A DNA stretch of 64,000 bases from Areca catechu (taxonomy: Eukaryota > Streptophyta > Magnoliopsida > Arecales > Arecaceae). Of the stretch, positions 63,475 to 64,000 are shown piece after piece. Below the pieces are notes generated by a model, which did no database searches, was not told where the DNA came from, and saw only the letters and a list, made by a program, of their open reading frames with translations. The DNA lies in the NCBI GenBank assembly GCA_021397845.1, contig CM038038.1:66200748-66264747 (forward strand). Direction: 5' to 3'. The translations under genes were made by a program, and so were the position numbers. The stretch's first letter is position 1. Every line of letters starts with the position of its first letter.

Positions 63475-64000
63475 TCAAAATGAAATGATGCAACCAAGCA
63501 TGCAAAAGAGAGAGAAAAAGCTAGTATAATCTAGGGTTTCCTAAACCTCGAGCCAGAAACTGGATGGGTCAGCTCAACTTACACCTAACCCAGCAGCTAA
63601 TCCTTTCTCTAGCCAGGTAGAGGGTGGGAGGCCCCCCTGCTTTTGCAGGGATCCAATTAAAAACCACAACACCATTTAGGTCATTTGACTCTAGACCCTC
63701 AGCTTTAGACACCAAATTTCAGTAATAGCCACAGGATTAAATGCACTAGTTAGCCCACACGGTTCGGACCCGACCTGTTGGTATCACCTAGCCCACTAGG
63801 ACAAATTAAGTCTAATTAATTTTAATTAAGGTTTGGGTTAGAATGCAAGGGGGTTGTTTAAGGCCTAGGACAGGTAATGACCTCCTGTCCTGATCTCAGA
63901 AAGTAAAATTGCCCTTAAGATTGATTTAATGAGATGATGAACACACTATGAAACCTGATGCAATCTAAAATACTATAAAAAATAAAAGAAATTTTGTCTC
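63475..64000 (-). other. CHR-3 leader, running off the window
   Basis: No coding signal. The minus strand has phrases shared with the CHR-1 leader (CTGGCTAGAG / CTGGCTGAG and CCTAGTGGGCTAGG near 63795 versus 32545). The 5' LTR and primer site are outside. Confidence 0.55.

Larger units (their letters stand above)
59915..64000 (-). mobile_element. CHR-3: partial non-autonomous chromovirus, related to CHR-1
   Basis: On the minus strand it shows leader (64000-63475), gag remnant (63474-62471), spacer, chromodomain remnant (about 61880-61347) and 3' LTR (61390-59915). The 5' LTR lies beyond the window. As in CHR-1, protease, RT, RNase H and most of integrase are absent between gag and chromodomain. 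It inserted in a Tat-type LTR. Confidence 0.8.

Noticed and set aside
1..64000. Host genes, tRNA or rRNA genes
   Set aside because: I looked on both strands for non-transposon domains and tRNA-like cloverleaf ends and found none; tRNA-like decamers at 7403 and 38506 lack the rest of a tRNA.

Overview
The window looks like repeat heterochromatin from a flowering plant with a large genome. I recognise no single-copy host gene, tRNA or rRNA gene on either strand; nearly every stretch belongs to an LTR retrotransposon. The families seen are plant ones: SIRE/Maximus-type Ty1/copia with an envelope-like ORF, a second copia type, and Ty3/gypsy Tat, Athila and chromodomain elements. A monocot is my guess, but the sequence alone does not prove it. 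The short element names used here are mine.

Layout. SIRE-1 (1-7271, +) keeps the end of pol, an envelope-like gene and its 3' LTR, and is split by a solo chromovirus LTR (CHR-solo, 3702-5257). SIRE-2 (7272-29054, +) is reduced to 3' UTR and 3' LTR. That LTR is split by TAT-1 (7810-27896, - strand), and TAT-1 is split by a complete copia element, COP-1 (12693-22645, +). SIRE-3 (29055-40340, +) keeps the envelope-like gene and 3' LTR and is split by the complete CHR-1 (30137-37481, +). TAT-2 (40341 to about 45670, +) keeps the last codons of pol, an antisense extra gene and one LTR. CHR-2 (about 45745-47141, +) is interrupted by the complete Athila element ATH-1 (47142-58236, - strand). A third Tat-type LTR (58354-59914) abuts CHR-3 (59915-64000, - strand), which runs off the right edge.

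Five insertions are fixed exactly by perfect 5-bp target-site duplications: AAAGG (CHR-solo), GCACT (TAT-1), CATGC (COP-1), AATTA (CHR-1) and AGGCC (ATH-1). Together with the junctions of truncated neighbours they imply a nest up to five elements deep (TAT-2 > SIRE-3 > SIRE-2 > TAT-1 > COP-1).

All protein genes are retrotransposon genes (gag, protease, reverse transcriptase, RNase H, integrase with or without chromodomain, envelope-like, and Tat extra ORFs), and all carry stops, frameshifts or deletions. None looks able to support autonomous movement today. The most interesting signals are: a triplicated primer-binding site partly absorbed into the CHR-1 LTR; CHR-1 and CHR-3, which keep gag and chromodomain but lack the whole enzymatic core; an antisense gene with its own TATA box in the Tat elements; an envelope-like gene in which all thirteen in-frame stops are TAG; and fast-changing motif arrays in the SIRE LTRs.
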